The translations under genes and the position numbers were made by a program. A stretch of DNA of 5,560 nt from Proteocatella sp049670425 (GTDB taxonomy: Bacteria > Bacillota > Clostridia > Peptostreptococcales > Filifactoraceae). Shown one piece after another: positions 5,242-5,560 of the stretch (position 1 is the first letter of the stretch; every line of letters begins with the position of its first letter). A model generated the notes under the pieces. It saw only the letters and a list, made by a program, of their open reading frames with translations, did no database searches and was not told the origin of the DNA. The stretch lies in NCBI GenBank assembly GCA_049670425.1, contig JBATTG010000246.1:1-5560 (forward strand), read 5' to 3'.

Positions 5242-5560
5242 CTATTCTTCTATTTCTTGTTCTTCCATTTCTGATTCTGATTCTTCTATTTCTAATTTAT
5301 TTTCTTCTTTTTCTGCAAAATCCGTATCAATAACCTTAGATCTTGCTTCTTCATAAGCCTTTATTATCTCATTTTGAAGTTCAAACCTCATTTCAGCATT
5401 AATAGGGTGTGCAATGTCTCTGAATTCGCCCTCAGAAACCTTTCTGCTTGGCATCGCAATGAATAAACCATTTTGCCCCTCAATGATTTTGATGTCATGA
5501 ACAACAAATGCATTATCGAAAGTTACTGAAACAATTCCCCTCATTTTTCCTTCTTCTGAT
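5242..5560 (-). CDS. spoVG: SpoVG family regulator, 5' end outside the window
   Basis: SpoVG is a small nucleic-acid-binding regulator, named from sporulation and septation work in Bacillus, and acts in the cytosol. The core is unmistakable: RGIVSVTFDNAFVVHDIKI, GQNGLFIAMPS and EFRDIAHPIN match the conserved family segments. An ATG at 5544 is preceded by AAGGA and looks like a start. However, the five codons before it (SEEGK, 5559-5545) continue the family pattern, aligning with TDGRMRAIASI of the B. subtilis protein. The ATG therefore encodes an internal Met near residue 17, and about 10-12 residues lie beyond 5560. The last 35 residues (5346-5245) form an acidic, low-complexity tail with 14 Glu and 2 Asp, longer than in the 97-residue B. 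subtilis protein. The gene ends at TAG 5244-5242 and is followed by its own terminator. In many relatives glmU and prs follow spoVG; here they do not. Confidence 0.94.
   Translation of the reverse strand, partial: SEEGKMRGIVSVTFDNAFVVHDIKIIEGQNGLFIAMPSRKVSEGEFRDIAHPINAEMRFELQNEIIKAYEEARSKVIDTDFAEKEENKLEIEESESEMEEQEIEE

Noticed and set aside
1..5560. Mobile element, CRISPR array, tRNA or rRNA, defence or toxin-antitoxin genes
   Set aside because: No transposase or recombinase motifs, spaced direct repeats, RNA gene signatures or paired small genes are visible. The genes are ordinary chromosomal families.

Overview
This is a compact, AT-rich stretch of a low-GC Gram-positive genome, most likely an anaerobic Clostridia-type (Bacillota) bacterium. 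The evidence is a SpoVG protein, strong AAGGAGG-type ribosome binding sites, two secreted peptidoglycan hydrolases, an RNase PH fused to an RdgB/HAM1 nucleotide pyrophosphatase, and a cobalamin-type radical SAM protein of the DUF4080 type. I cannot name a genus from sequence alone. All supported genes are on the minus strand, so transcription runs from high to low coordinates.

Right end (5242-5560): the 3' part of spoVG, whose true start lies outside the window, with an unusually acidic C-terminal tail. It is followed by a very clear intrinsic terminator (15-bp perfect stem plus T6, 5172-5213). The gap between this terminator and the next gene holds a possible sigma-A promoter and a small perfect inverted repeat.

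Middle and left (1-5062): an apparent operon of at least five genes. In order of transcription they are: a secreted N-acetylmuramoyl-L-alanine amidase (Amidase_3); a bifunctional RNase PH / non-canonical purine NTP pyrophosphatase; a secreted NlpC/P60 cysteine peptidase; a B12-binding-type radical SAM protein of unknown substrate; and the first 27 codons of an unrecognised protein that leaves the window at position 1. Spacings are about 13, 20 and 46 nt, then an 11-nt overlap, and I see no convincing terminator between the genes. The operon mixes cell-wall turnover (two hydrolases), tRNA 3'-end maturation and nucleotide-pool cleaning (the fusion), and an uncharacterised radical enzyme. A shared function is not evident from sequence.

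Three start sites differ from the longest open frames. RNase PH-RdgB most likely starts at a GTG at 4020, the radical SAM protein at the ATG at 1890, and the apparent spoVG start at 5544 is internal. The most notable unexplained DNA features are a 24-bp perfect palindrome covering the last codons of the NlpC/P60 gene, and a hairpin with an overlapping 15-bp tandem repeat in the linker of the same gene. I found no RNA genes, mobile elements, CRISPR arrays or defence genes. Most of the window is housekeeping, and I do not claim a new system.
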